Positions 25,979 to 34,525 of a stretch of DNA of 64,000 nucleotides are shown piece by piece (within the stretch, counting starts at the first letter, position 1; each line of letters opens with the position of its first letter). This DNA comes from Variovorax sp. PBL-H6 (lineage in GTDB: Bacteria; Pseudomonadota; Gammaproteobacteria; Burkholderiales; Burkholderiaceae_C), in NCBI RefSeq assembly GCF_901827155.1, contig NZ_LR594659.1:620001-684000 (forward strand). Direction: 5' to 3'. The notes under the pieces are model-generated. The model had not been told where the DNA came from. It made no database searches and was given only the letters and a program-made list of their open reading frames with translations. The position numbers and the translations under genes are program-made.

Positions 25979-27226
25979 CTAGCGGTAGCTGCGCGCGTCC
26001 TCGATCACCTTGCCATCGTTGGGCAGGCTGCCAGGCTCCATCAGCTCGACTTCGCTGCGCAGCTTGGTGACGTCGCGCACCGCCTCGGCAACGCGCCCGG
26101 CCAGTCCCTCGGGCTCGGAGGCGCATTCGAGCCGCAGCGTCATGCGGTCTTCGCCCATCTCGCCCTCGACCACCAACCGCGCGCGCCGCACCTCCGGGAA
26201 GCGCCGCGCGATCTCCGCCACCTGGCCCGGATGCACGAACATGCCGCGCACCTTGGTGGTCTGGTCGGCGCGACCGAGCCAGCCCTTGATGCGGGTGTTG
26301 GTTCGGCCGGTCGGGCAGGGACCCGGCAGCACCGCCGAAAGGTCGCCGGTGCCGAAGCGGATCAGCGGATAGTCGGGGTTCAGCGTGGTGACGACGATCT
26401 CGCCCACCTCGCCCTCGGGCACCGGGTCGCCCGTGCCGGGGCGCACGATCTCGACGATCACGCCTTCGTCGAGCACCAGGCCCTCGCGTGCGGTGGTCTC
26501 GTAGGCGATCAGGCCCAGGTCCGCCGTCGCATAGCACTGCGTACCGTCGACGCCGCGCTCGGCGATCCAGTCGCGCAGGCTGGGCGGGAAGGCCTCGCCC
26601 GAGACGAGGGCCTTGGTCAGCGAGGGCAGGGCGATAGCGCGCTCGGCCGCCTTCTCCAGCAGGATCTTCAGAAAGCTCGGCGTGCCGGCGTAGCCCGCAG
26701 GCCTGAGCTCGGCCATCGCGTCCACCTGCTGCTCGGTCTGGCCCGTGCCGCCGGCGAACACCGTGCAACCCAGCGCGCGCGCCCCGCTTTCCATGATCGC
26801 GCCTGCGGGCGTCATGTGGTAGCTGAAGGCGTTGTGCACCAGCTCGCCGCTACGAAAGCCGGCGGCATGCAGTGCACGGGCCGTGCGCCAATAGTCGCGC
26901 GCCTCCCCTTCAGGCTCGTAGATGGTTCCCGGGCTCGCAAACACGCGCAGCATGCGCGGCCCGAAGCGGATGGCGGAGAAGCCGCCGAACGGGTCGCGCG
27001 CGCGCTCGGCCTTCTGCCGCTCCAGCAGCTCGGACTTGCGCGTGACGGGCAGTCGCGCCAGCGCCTCGCGGCTGGCGATGTCTGCGGGCTTCACGCCGTC
27101 GAGGATCTTCGCGAAAGCGGGCGCTGCGGTCTGGGCCTGGGCGATCTGCTTCGGCAACGCCGCGAGCAGGTCCTGTTCGCGCTGCGCCGGGTCGCGCACT
27201 TCAAGCGCATCGTAGAAATCATTCAT
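25979..27226 (-). CDS. Phenylacetate-CoA ligase-like AMP-dependent enzyme
   Basis: 415 residues of the PaaK-like branch. LPVTRKSELLERQ, YAGTPSFLKILLEKAAE, SGEAFPPSLRDWI and RFGTGDLS are in the expected order, with a C-terminal AMP-ligase domain from about 320. The P-loop SSGTTGxP of PaaK is replaced by ASPGTIYEPEG near residue 98, so catalysis may differ. It is the last gene of the ABC transporter operon, separated from livF by a repeat element. Confidence 0.86.
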   Translation of the reverse strand: MNDFYDALEVRDPAQREQDLLAALPKQIAQAQTAAPAFAKILDGVKPADIASREALARLPVTRKSELLERQKAERARDPFGGFSAIRFGPRMLRVFASPGTIYEPEGEARDYWRTARALHAAGFRSGELVHNAFSYHMTPAGAIMESGARALGCTVFAGGTGQTEQQVDAMAELRPAGYAGTPSFLKILLEKAAERAIALPSLTKALVSGEAFPPSLRDWIAERGVDGTQCYATADLGLIAYETTAREGLVLDEGVIVEIVRPGTGDPVPEGEVGEIVVTTLNPDYPLIRFGTGDLSAVLPGPCPTGRTNTRIKGWLGRADQTTKVRGMFVHPGQVAEIARRFPEVRRARLVVEGEMGEDRMTLRLECASEPEGLAGRVAEAVRDVTKLRSEVELMEPGSLPNDGKVIEDARSYR

Positions 27227-27258
27227 AGCCGTTGTCCTGGATCAGCCCTGTTCGGGGA

Positions 27259-27342
27259 ACACCGCGGAACCGGCTTTGCCGGGCCGCTGGTGTCGCCCCC
27301 GGTAGGGGGTGGGCGGCTACACGAAGTGAGCCAACCTGGGGG
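27259..27342 (-). repeat. Interspersed C5-G5 repeat, inverted copy
   Basis: 84 bp whose reverse complement reads CCCCCAGGTTGGCTCACTTC...GCCGGTTCCGCGGTGT. It matches the two tandem copies at 38808-38988 almost base for base. It fills the gap between livF and the PaaK-like gene and can form a G5/C5 hairpin. Confidence 0.9.
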
Positions 27343-27349
27343 CGAGCCA

Positions 27350-28162
27350 TTACGCCAGCCACCTCTTGCGGCGCTTGTAGCTCTTGGCGTCGCGAAAGCT
27401 CTTGCGGTCCGCGCCGCCGACGCCCAGGTAGAACTCCTTGACGTCCTCGTTCTCGCGCAGGCTCTGCGCTTCCCCGTCCATCACGATGCGGCCGTTCTCC
27501 AGGATGTAGCCGTAGTCGGCATAGCGCAGCGCCATGTTGGTGTTCTGCTCGGCCAGCAGGAAGGTCACGCGCTCCTTCTGGTTCAGGTCCTTCACGATGC
27601 CGAAGACCTCGTCCACGATCTGCGGCGCCAGGCCCATGGAGGGCTCGTCGAGCAGCACCATGCTGGGGTTGGCCATCAGCGCGCGGCCGATGGCGCACAT
27701 CTGCTGCTCGCCGCCTGACGTATAGGCGGCCTGCGAGCCTCGACGCGTCTTGAGGCGCGGGAAATAGGCATAGACCTTCTCCAGCGTCTGCGCCACGGCA
27801 GCCTTGCCGTCGGTGCGGGTGTAGGCGCCGGTCATCAGGTTGTCCTCGATGGTGAGGTGGGCGAAGCAGTGGCGGCCCTCCATCACCTGGATCAGCCCGC
27901 GCTTGACCAGCTCCGCCGGCGACAGTGCCTCGATGCGCTCGCCACGCAGCTCGATCGTGCCCTTGGTCACCGCGCCGCGCTCGCCCGCCAGCAGGTTCGA
28001 CACCGCGCGCAGCGTGGTGGTCTTGCCCGCGCCGTTGCCCCCGAGCAGCGCCACGATGCCGCCCTCCGGCACCTTCAGCGAGACGCCCTTGAGCACCAGG
28101 ATCACGTGGTTGTAGATGACCTCGATGCCGTTGACGTTGAGGAGGGTGTTGGACGTACTCAT
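27350..28162 (-). CDS. livF: Branched-chain-type ABC transporter ATP-binding protein
   Basis: 270 residues, with Walker A GGNGAGKTTTLRA near residue 41, a signature reading YTSGGEQQMCAIGRAL and Walker B MVLLDEPSMGLAP. The loop LIQVMEGRHCFAHLTIEDNL is typical of LivF-type ATPases, though an inserted segment (ERGAVTKGTIELRG) makes it longer than E. coli LivF. It pairs with LivG to drive import. It lies 51 bases after the substrate-binding protein gene. Confidence 0.93.
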   Translation of the reverse strand: MSTSNTLLNVNGIEVIYNHVILVLKGVSLKVPEGGIVALLGGNGAGKTTTLRAVSNLLAGERGAVTKGTIELRGERIEALSPAELVKRGLIQVMEGRHCFAHLTIEDNLMTGAYTRTDGKAAVAQTLEKVYAYFPRLKTRRGSQAAYTSGGEQQMCAIGRALMANPSMVLLDEPSMGLAPQIVDEVFGIVKDLNQKERVTFLLAEQNTNMALRYADYGYILENGRIVMDGEAQSLRENEDVKEFYLGVGGADRKSFRDAKSYKRRKRWLA

Positions 28163-28213
28163 GCTGGAAAAGTCAACGTGCGTATCGAGGTTGCGTTGCG
28201 AAGCCTGGGTGGA

Positions 28214-29530
28214 CTAAGCCGCGCAGTCCGACGCCTCGCGCTTGGGCAGCTTCTTCTCTGTCGCGTACTTGTCGCCCGCGGCTTTCACCATCGGCTTGAT
28301 GATCTGCTCGTCGGCCTGGTACCAGTCGCTCATGCCGCCCCACTTGCTGCCGTCCCAGGTGTGGACGCGCGCCCAGGTGGAGCCCATGTGGTCCTGGCAC
28401 GAGGTGCTGATCGGCCGCAGCACGCCCGAGAAGCCGAGCGCATCGAGCTTCTTCTGATCGAGCGCGAGGTTCTCCAGCCCCCAGCGCACCTGCTCGCCGG
28501 TCATGACCTTGCCCTTGCCGAAGCGCTCCTGTGCGCGGCGCACCGCCTCCACGCCCAGCATCTGGATGATCAGGCCGCGCGTGTAGAGCACCGAGCCGAC
28601 CTCGTCGCGCGGACCCGTGCCCTGGCCCTTGTCATGCACGACCTTCAGGATGTCCTGGATCACCTTGGGTTGCGTGCCCGAGGTGTTGAGCGCCAGCGCG
28701 TTGTAGCCCTTGGCTGCTGCGCCCACGTCCTTCACGTCCGGCTCGGCGCCGGCCCACCACACGCCGTACATCTTCTCGCGCGGATAGCCGGTGGCGACCG
28801 CTTCCTTCAGCGCGGTCGAGTTCATCACGCCCCAGCCCCACAGCAGCACGTAGTCGGGCCGCTGCTGGCGCACCTGCAGCCAGGCCGACTTCTGCTCGAT
28901 GCCGGGCGCGGCCACGGGGATCAGCGTGAGCTCGAAGCCGTTCATCTTCGCGCGTTCCTGCAGCAGCGGAATCGGCTCCTTGCCGAAGGGCGAGTCGTGG
29001 TAGACCAGCGTGATCTTCTTGCCCTTGAGCTTGTCGGGGCCGCCTTCCTTCTTCGCGATGTGCTGGATCAGGATGTCCGCCGCTGTCCAGTAGCTGCCCA
29101 TCAGCGGGAAGTTCCACTTGAACACGCTGCCGTCCTGCGAGGCCGAGAGGCCGTAGCCGAGCGTGATGAGCGGAATCTTGTCGACCGGGGCCTTGTCCGT
29201 GAGCGCGAAAGTGATGCCGGTGGCCTGCGGATCGATCAGCGTCGCGCCCTTGTCCTTGAGCCGCTCATAGCACTCCACCCCCTTGTCGGTGGCGTAGCCG
29301 GTCTCGCATTCCTCGTAGCTGATCTTCACGCCGTTGATGCCGCCGGTCGCGTTGATGAGCTTGATGTAGTCCTGCTTGCCGTTGGCCCAGGGCGTGCCGT
29401 TCGGCGCATAAGGGCCGGTGCGGTAGACCAGCAGCGGGAAGAACTGCTCCTTGGCCTGGGCGAACGCAGGGGCCACGCCCGCGAGTGCCGAGATTGTTGC
29501 GATGGCGAGTGCGAGTGACTTCAGCTTCAT
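28214..29530 (-). CDS. ABC transporter periplasmic substrate-binding protein (Leu/Ile/Val type)
   Basis: 438 residues with signal peptide MKLKSLALAIATISALAG...AFAQ and AAAGGAGA before the ATG. Two-lobed type I periplasmic-binding fold: PLLVYRTGPYAPNG at the ligand cleft, GVKISYEECETGYATDKGVE, and KKITLVYHDSPFGKEPIPLL. It is longer than LivJ and belongs to the group found with aromatic-acid CoA ligases, so an aromatic or aryl-alkanoic acid is a likelier ligand than an amino acid. This is an inference from context. Confidence 0.92.
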   Translation of the reverse strand: MKLKSLALAIATISALAGVAPAFAQAKEQFFPLLVYRTGPYAPNGTPWANGKQDYIKLINATGGINGVKISYEECETGYATDKGVECYERLKDKGATLIDPQATGITFALTDKAPVDKIPLITLGYGLSASQDGSVFKWNFPLMGSYWTAADILIQHIAKKEGGPDKLKGKKITLVYHDSPFGKEPIPLLQERAKMNGFELTLIPVAAPGIEQKSAWLQVRQQRPDYVLLWGWGVMNSTALKEAVATGYPREKMYGVWWAGAEPDVKDVGAAAKGYNALALNTSGTQPKVIQDILKVVHDKGQGTGPRDEVGSVLYTRGLIIQMLGVEAVRRAQERFGKGKVMTGEQVRWGLENLALDQKKLDALGFSGVLRPISTSCQDHMGSTWARVHTWDGSKWGGMSDWYQADEQIIKPMVKAAGDKYATEKKLPKREASDCAA

Positions 29531-29571
29531 GGTTGTCTCCTTTTGGAAAGGTGCGTTGGTGCCGGTTGAAA

Positions 29572-30636
29572 TCAATGAGGGAAGGGCCAGAGCCGCAGCT
29601 TTTCCTTGGCGGTGGACCAGAGCCGCGCGAGCCCGTGCGGCTCCACGATCAGAAAGAACACGATCAGCGCGCCGAAGATCATGAACTCGAGATGCGAGGC
29701 CAGCGCGGTCGACATCGACAAGCCGAACCAGCCCGGGAGCTGGTTAAGGACGATCGGCAGCAGCACGATGAACGCCGCGCCAAAGAAGCTGCCCATGATC
29801 GAGCCCAACCCGCCGATGATCACCATGAAGAGCAGTTGAAAAGAGCGGTCGATGTTGAACGCCGCCGGCTCCCAGGTGCTCAGGTGGACGAAGCCCCACA
29901 ACGCGCCCGCCACGCCGACGATGAAGGAACTCACCGCGAAAGCCGTCAGCTTGGCGTACACCGGGCGGATGCCGATCACCGCTGCGGCCACGTCCATGTC
30001 GCGTATGGCCATCCACTCGCGCCCGATGGCGCTGCGCACGAGATTCTTGGCCAGCATCGCGAACAGCACCAGCAGCGCAAGGCACAGCAGGTATTTCTGC
30101 ACCGCCGTCTGCACCGGCAGCCCGAACACGTTGAGCCCGGCGACACTCACCGAGCCCGACGCCGAGTTGTTGGTCAGCCAGTTGATGCGCAGGAAGGCCC
30201 AATCGAGGAAGAACTGCGCGGCCAGCGTCGCCACCGCCAGGTAGAGCCCCTTGATGCGCAGGCTCGGAATGCCGAAGAGCACGCCCACGACGGTGGCGCA
30301 CAGCCCGCCCAGCAGCAGCGAGGCGATGAGCGGCATGCCCTCGATGCGCACGTGGAAGTTGTAGGCCGCGTAGGCGCCCACCGCCATGAAGGCGCCCGTA
30401 CCCAATGAGATCTGCCCGCAATAGCCCACCAGGATGTTGAGCCCAAGCGCCGCCAGCGAGAGGATCAGGAAGGGAATCAGGATCGCACGGAAGAAGTATT
30501 CCGAGGCGACCAGCGGCACCACCGCGAAGGCGATGGCGAGCAGTGCCAGCATGAAGACGCGGTCCTGCAGGATCGGGAAGACCTGCTGGTCCGCGCGGTA
30601 GGTGGACTTGAACTGGCCGTTTTCTCTGTAAATCAT
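29572..30636 (-). CDS. livM: Branched-chain-type ABC transporter permease LivM
   Basis: 354 residues with about 9-10 membrane segments. The permease loop with the conserved EAxxxG-like motif is seen as GREWMAIRDMDVAAAVIGIRPVYAKL, where the ATPases dock, and GLNILVGYCGQISLGTGAFM is the family signature. It is one of the two inner-membrane subunits, downstream of livH across a repeat element. Confidence 0.94.
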   Translation of the reverse strand: MIYRENGQFKSTYRADQQVFPILQDRVFMLALLAIAFAVVPLVASEYFFRAILIPFLILSLAALGLNILVGYCGQISLGTGAFMAVGAYAAYNFHVRIEGMPLIASLLLGGLCATVVGVLFGIPSLRIKGLYLAVATLAAQFFLDWAFLRINWLTNNSASGSVSVAGLNVFGLPVQTAVQKYLLCLALLVLFAMLAKNLVRSAIGREWMAIRDMDVAAAVIGIRPVYAKLTAFAVSSFIVGVAGALWGFVHLSTWEPAAFNIDRSFQLLFMVIIGGLGSIMGSFFGAAFIVLLPIVLNQLPGWFGLSMSTALASHLEFMIFGALIVFFLIVEPHGLARLWSTAKEKLRLWPFPH

Positions 30637-30642
30637 GTCAGC

Positions 30643-30717
30643 GCCCGCCCGGCCGCCCGAAGGGCGTTGAAAGCCCCCTCGGGGGGCAGCGATACACGAA
30701 GTGATGAGCGTGGGGGT
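30643..30717 (-). repeat. Divergent member of the C5-G5 repeat family
   Basis: The reverse complement starts CCCCCACGCTCATCACTTCG followed by TGTATCGCTGCCCCCC and GAGGGGGC. It shares CACTTCGTGTA and the C-run/G-run dyad with the 85-bp repeats at 27259 and 38808 but has a different second half. It fills the livH-livM gap. Confidence 0.65.
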
Positions 30718-30723
30718 TCATGT

Positions 30724-31653
30724 CTAGACCCGGTCGATGATCTTTTCGCCGAAGAGGCCTTGCGGTCGCACGAGCAGAAAGGCCAGCGCCAGCACGTAGG
30801 CGAACCAGATCTCGATGCCGCCGCCGAGCATCGGCCCCAGGTAGATCTCCGAGAGCTTTTCGCCCACGCCGATCAGCAGCCCGCCGATGATCGCGCCGGG
30901 CACCGAGGTCAGCCCGCCAAGGATCACCACCGGCAGTGCCTTCAGCGCCACCAGCGAGAGCGAGAACTGCACGCCGAGCTTCGAGCCCCAGATGATCCCG
31001 GCCACCAGCGCCGCGAAGCCCGCCACCGACCACACGATGACCCAGATCCGGTTGAGCGGAATGCCGATGGACTGCGCAGCCTGGTGGTCGTCCGCCACCG
31101 CGCGCAGCGCGCGGCCCGTGGCCGTCTTCTGGAAGAACAGAGCCAGGACCGCCACCAGCGCGGCGGCGACGCCTGCGGCGATCAGGTCTTCCTGGCTCAG
31201 CAGCAGGCCGCCCTGGAAAGTGCTCTCCAGCACCATCAGCGGTTCCTTGGGCATGCCGACATCGATCTTGTAGATGTCGTTGCCGAACAGCGTCTGGCCG
31301 AGACCGTCGAGGAAGTAGGCGATGCCCAGCGTGGCCATCAGCAGCGTGATGCCTTCCTGGTTGACCAGCCTGCTGAGCGCGAGCCGCTCGATCAGCCACG
31401 CCACCACGATCATCACCGCCATCGCGGCGACGAAGGCCAGCAGGTTGGCGAGCACCTGGCTCTCGAAGCCCAGCCATCGTGGGAACCATTCCGCGAAGCG
31501 CGCCATTGCCAGCGCGGCGAACAGCACCATCGCGCCCTGCGCAAAGTTGAAGACGCCGGAGGCCTTGTAGATCAGCACGAAGCCGATCGCGATCAGCGAG
31601 TACAGCATGCCGACCATCAGGCCGCCGAAGAGTGTTTCGAGGAAGAATCCCAT
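30724..31653 (-). CDS. livH: Branched-chain-type ABC transporter permease LivH
   Basis: 309 residues, about eight membrane helices. The N-terminal GLMVGMLYSLIAIGFVLIYKASGVFNFAQGAMV and the coupling loop GRALRAVADDHQAAQSIGI are the LivH hallmarks. Partner of LivM. Its ATG overlaps the livG stop by one base (TGATG), so translation is coupled. Confidence 0.95.
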   Translation of the reverse strand: MGFFLETLFGGLMVGMLYSLIAIGFVLIYKASGVFNFAQGAMVLFAALAMARFAEWFPRWLGFESQVLANLLAFVAAMAVMIVVAWLIERLALSRLVNQEGITLLMATLGIAYFLDGLGQTLFGNDIYKIDVGMPKEPLMVLESTFQGGLLLSQEDLIAAGVAAALVAVLALFFQKTATGRALRAVADDHQAAQSIGIPLNRIWVIVWSVAGFAALVAGIIWGSKLGVQFSLSLVALKALPVVILGGLTSVPGAIIGGLLIGVGEKLSEIYLGPMLGGGIEIWFAYVLALAFLLVRPQGLFGEKIIDRV

Positions 31654-32486
31654 CAGTGTTCCGTGCCGAGGTAAGCCCGGATCACGTCCTCGTTGTTGCG
31701 CACGTCGTCCGGCGTACCGTCGCCGATCTTCTTGCCGTAGTCGAGCACCACCACGCGGTCCGAGATGTCCATCACCACGCCCATGTCATGTTCGATCAGC
31801 ACGATGGTGGTGCCGAACTCGTCGTTCACGTCGAGGATGAAGCGGCTCATGTCCTGCTTCTCCTCCACGTTCATGCCGGCCATCGGCTCGTCCAGCAGCA
31901 GCACCTGCGGCTCCATGGCCAGCGCGCGGCCAAGGTCGACGCGCTTCTGCAGGCCGTAGGGCAGGCGCCCCACCGGCGTCTTGCGGTGCAACTGGATCTC
32001 GAGGAAGTCGATGATGCGTTCGACGAACTCGCGCTGCGCGAGCTCCTCGCGCTCGGCCGGGCCCCAGCGCAGCGCCTGCGCGAGCAGGCCGCTCTTCATC
32101 TTGAGGTTGCGGCCCGTCATGATGTTGTCGAGCACGCTCATGCCCTTGAACAGCGCCAGGTTCTGGAAGGTGCGCGCCACGCCCATCTCGGCGACCTGGC
32201 GCGAGTTCATGTGCCTGAAGTGCTTTCCGCGAAAGGTGATGGAGCCCTGCTGCGGCTGGTAGACGCCGTTGATGCAGTTGAGCATGGAGCTCTTGCCCGC
32301 ACCGTTGGGGCCGATGATGGCGCGCACCTCGTGCTCGCGCACGTCGAAGCTGATGTCGGTCAGCGCCTTGACGCCGCCGAAGGACAGCGAGATGTTCTGC
32401 ACGTCGAGGATGACCTCGCCGATGTTCCGGCCGCCGTGGGTGGCGCTCGCGAGCATCGCGGCTTCGGCGATGTTCTGCGCGTTCAT
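31653..32486 (-). CDS. livG: Branched-chain-type ABC transporter ATP-binding protein LivG
   Basis: 277 residues from MNAQNIAEAA. Walker A GPNGAGKSSMLNCING near residue 59, signature LPYGLQKRVDLGRALA and Walker B VLLLDEPMAGMN. The C-terminal GDGTPDDVRNNEDVIRAYLG is typical of LivG. The start overlaps the ligase stop by ATGA. The first 25 residues extend beyond the usual LivG start. Confidence 0.95.
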   Translation of the reverse strand: MNAQNIAEAAMLASATHGGRNIGEVILDVQNISLSFGGVKALTDISFDVREHEVRAIIGPNGAGKSSMLNCINGVYQPQQGSITFRGKHFRHMNSRQVAEMGVARTFQNLALFKGMSVLDNIMTGRNLKMKSGLLAQALRWGPAEREELAQREFVERIIDFLEIQLHRKTPVGRLPYGLQKRVDLGRALAMEPQVLLLDEPMAGMNVEEKQDMSRFILDVNDEFGTTIVLIEHDMGVVMDISDRVVVLDYGKKIGDGTPDDVRNNEDVIRAYLGTEH

Positions 32487-34441
32487 GCGGCGGCCTTCAG
32501 CGGCGGGAAGCGCCTGGCTTCGACGATCTTCAGCGTGGCGTTCACCACGCCCGTGCGCCCGTCCTCGAACTTGACCTGCGTCTCGATGTACTGCTCGGCC
32601 TTGCCGCCGTAGAGCGCATCGACGAGCACGCGGTACTTGTCGGCGATGAAGCCGCGCCGCACCTTGCGCGTGCGGGTGAGCTCGTCGTCGTCGGGGTCCA
32701 GTTCCTTGTGCAGCACCAGGAAGCGCGCGATCTGCGTTTCGCCCATGCCTTCCTCGCTCGCCAGGTCGGCGTTCACCTTCTCGACGCATTCGGCGATCAG
32801 CTGCAGCACCTCGGCCTTGCCGGCGAGGTCGACGTAGCCGCCGTAGGGCAGTCCGCGGCGCTCGGCCCAGTTGCCCACGGCCTCGTAGTCGATGTTGATG
32901 GCGGCGCAGACCTCCTCGCGCCCGTTGCCGAAGCACACCGCTTCCTTGATCTGCGGGAAGAACTTCAGCTTGTTCTCGATGTAGTTGGGCGCGAAGATCG
33001 CGCCGCGCGAGAGTTTGCCGACGTCCTTGGCGCGGTCGATGATGCGGAGATGGCCCTCGGCGTCGATCACGCCGGCGTCGCCGGTGTGGAAGTAGCCCTC
33101 TGCATCGAGCACCTCGGCCGTGGCGTCGGGGCGCTTGTAGTACTCCTTCAGCACCGAGACGCCCCGCACCAGCACCTCGCCGTCCGGTGCGATGCGCAAC
33201 TCGATGCCGGGCGCCGCGCTGCCCACGGTCTGCAGCTTGACCTTGCCGTCCTGCTGAAGGCAGACGTAGGCGCAGGTCTCCGTCTGACCGTAGAACTGCT
33301 TGAGGTTGACGCCGATCGAGCGGTAGAAGCGGAACAGGTCGGGCCCGATCGCCGCGCCCGCGGTGTAGGCCACGCGGATGCGGCTCATGCCCAGTACGTT
33401 GCGCAGCGGTCCATAGACCAGCAGGTCGCCCAGGCCGTAGAGCAGCCGGTCGCCGAGGCCCACCTTCGCCCCGTTCAGGATGTCGGCGCCCACACGCTGT
33501 GCCAGCGACATGAACTTCGCGTAGAGCCAGCGCTTGGGCGCAGCCGCGTCTTCCATGCGGATCGAGACCGCCGTCAACAGGCCCTCGAAGGTGCGAGGCG
33601 GGCCGAAGTAGTAGCTGGGGCCGATCTCGCGCATGTCGTTCATCACCGTGGCCGAGGACTCGGGGCAGTTGAGCGTGAAGCCGCCCACCATCCACTGCGC
33701 CACCGAGAACAGGTGGTCGCCGACCCAGGCCATCGGCAGGTAGCTCATGATGTTGTCGCCGGGGCCGAGCCGGTCGGTCTCGACGCCGCCGCGGCCTGCC
33801 GCGATGAAGCTGGCGTGCGTCTGGCACACGCCCTTGGGTCGGCCCGTCGTGCCGGAGGTGTAGAGGATCACCGCGACGTCACCGGGTTCGGCGCCGTTCA
33901 GGCTCTGTTCGAAGAATGCGGGCTGTGCGCTGTCGAAGGCGCGGCCCAGCTCCCGCAGGCGGTCGTATCCGAGCAGGCCGGGCTGCGCGTAGTGCCGCAA
34001 CCCGCGCGGGTCGTCGTAGACGATGTGGTGGAGGCCCGGCTTGCCTTGTAGCGCCATCAGCTCTCGGCATTCCAGCAGCTTGTCGACCTGCTCCTGGTCC
34101 TCCGCAATTACGAAGTCGATGGCTGCGTCCTCCAGCATGAAGACCATCTCGCCTGCCACTGCGTCCTGGTAAAGCGGCACCGGCACGCCGCGCAGGCTCT
34201 GTGCCGCCAGCACCGCCATGTACAGGTGCGGGCGGTTGGCGCCGACGATCGCCAGGTTGTCGCCCGGCTTGAAGCCCAGGCTGGCGAGCCCGCAGGCGAT
34301 CTCGCGCACCTCGCGGGCCACCGCCGACCAGCTCCAGGTCTGCCAGATGCCGAGATCCTTCTCGCGCACGGCCGGCGCGTCGGGCTGGCGCTGCGCATGG
34401 GCCAGCAACAGGCGGGGAAAGGTGTTGGCGGTGGTTTGCAC
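32483..34441 (-). CDS. Long AMP-dependent acyl-CoA ligase (FadD/FACS-like)
   Basis: 652 residues from a GTG start (MQTTANTFPRLLLAHAQRQP). The P-loop LYTSGTTGRPKGVCQTH lies near residue 195, YGQTETCAYVCLQ near 385, and GDAGVIDAEGHLRIIDRAKD near 460. Length and layout are those of long-chain or aryl-alkanoate acyl-CoA synthetases. First gene of the transporter operon, so it probably activates the imported acid as it enters the cell. The first 20 residues contain no other Met, which supports the GTG. Confidence 0.9.
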   Translation of the reverse strand: MQTTANTFPRLLLAHAQRQPDAPAVREKDLGIWQTWSWSAVAREVREIACGLASLGFKPGDNLAIVGANRPHLYMAVLAAQSLRGVPVPLYQDAVAGEMVFMLEDAAIDFVIAEDQEQVDKLLECRELMALQGKPGLHHIVYDDPRGLRHYAQPGLLGYDRLRELGRAFDSAQPAFFEQSLNGAEPGDVAVILYTSGTTGRPKGVCQTHASFIAAGRGGVETDRLGPGDNIMSYLPMAWVGDHLFSVAQWMVGGFTLNCPESSATVMNDMREIGPSYYFGPPRTFEGLLTAVSIRMEDAAAPKRWLYAKFMSLAQRVGADILNGAKVGLGDRLLYGLGDLLVYGPLRNVLGMSRIRVAYTAGAAIGPDLFRFYRSIGVNLKQFYGQTETCAYVCLQQDGKVKLQTVGSAAPGIELRIAPDGEVLVRGVSVLKEYYKRPDATAEVLDAEGYFHTGDAGVIDAEGHLRIIDRAKDVGKLSRGAIFAPNYIENKLKFFPQIKEAVCFGNGREEVCAAINIDYEAVGNWAERRGLPYGGYVDLAGKAEVLQLIAECVEKVNADLASEEGMGETQIARFLVLHKELDPDDDELTRTRKVRRGFIADKYRVLVDALYGGKAEQYIETQVKFEDGRTGVVNATLKIVEARRFPPLKAAA

Positions 34442-34476
34442 GATGGGCGGACTGTAGGGCCGCGCTTGTCGCCAGC

Positions 34477-34494
34477 TTGTCGTTTCAACGACAA
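34477..34494. promoter_or_regulatory. 18-bp palindrome between ligase operon and Crp/Fnr gene
   Basis: TTGTCGTT-TC-AACGACAA, with perfect 8-bp arms. It lies 32 bases upstream of the Crp/Fnr ATG and 36 bases upstream of the divergent ligase GTG, in an 84-base shared promoter region. Arm length and spacing fit a dimeric Crp/Fnr-type regulator, most simply the product of the adjacent gene. Confidence 0.75.
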
Positions 34495-34525
34495 TCCTAG
34501 GGACACTACTCCCCGGAGTTTCCCG

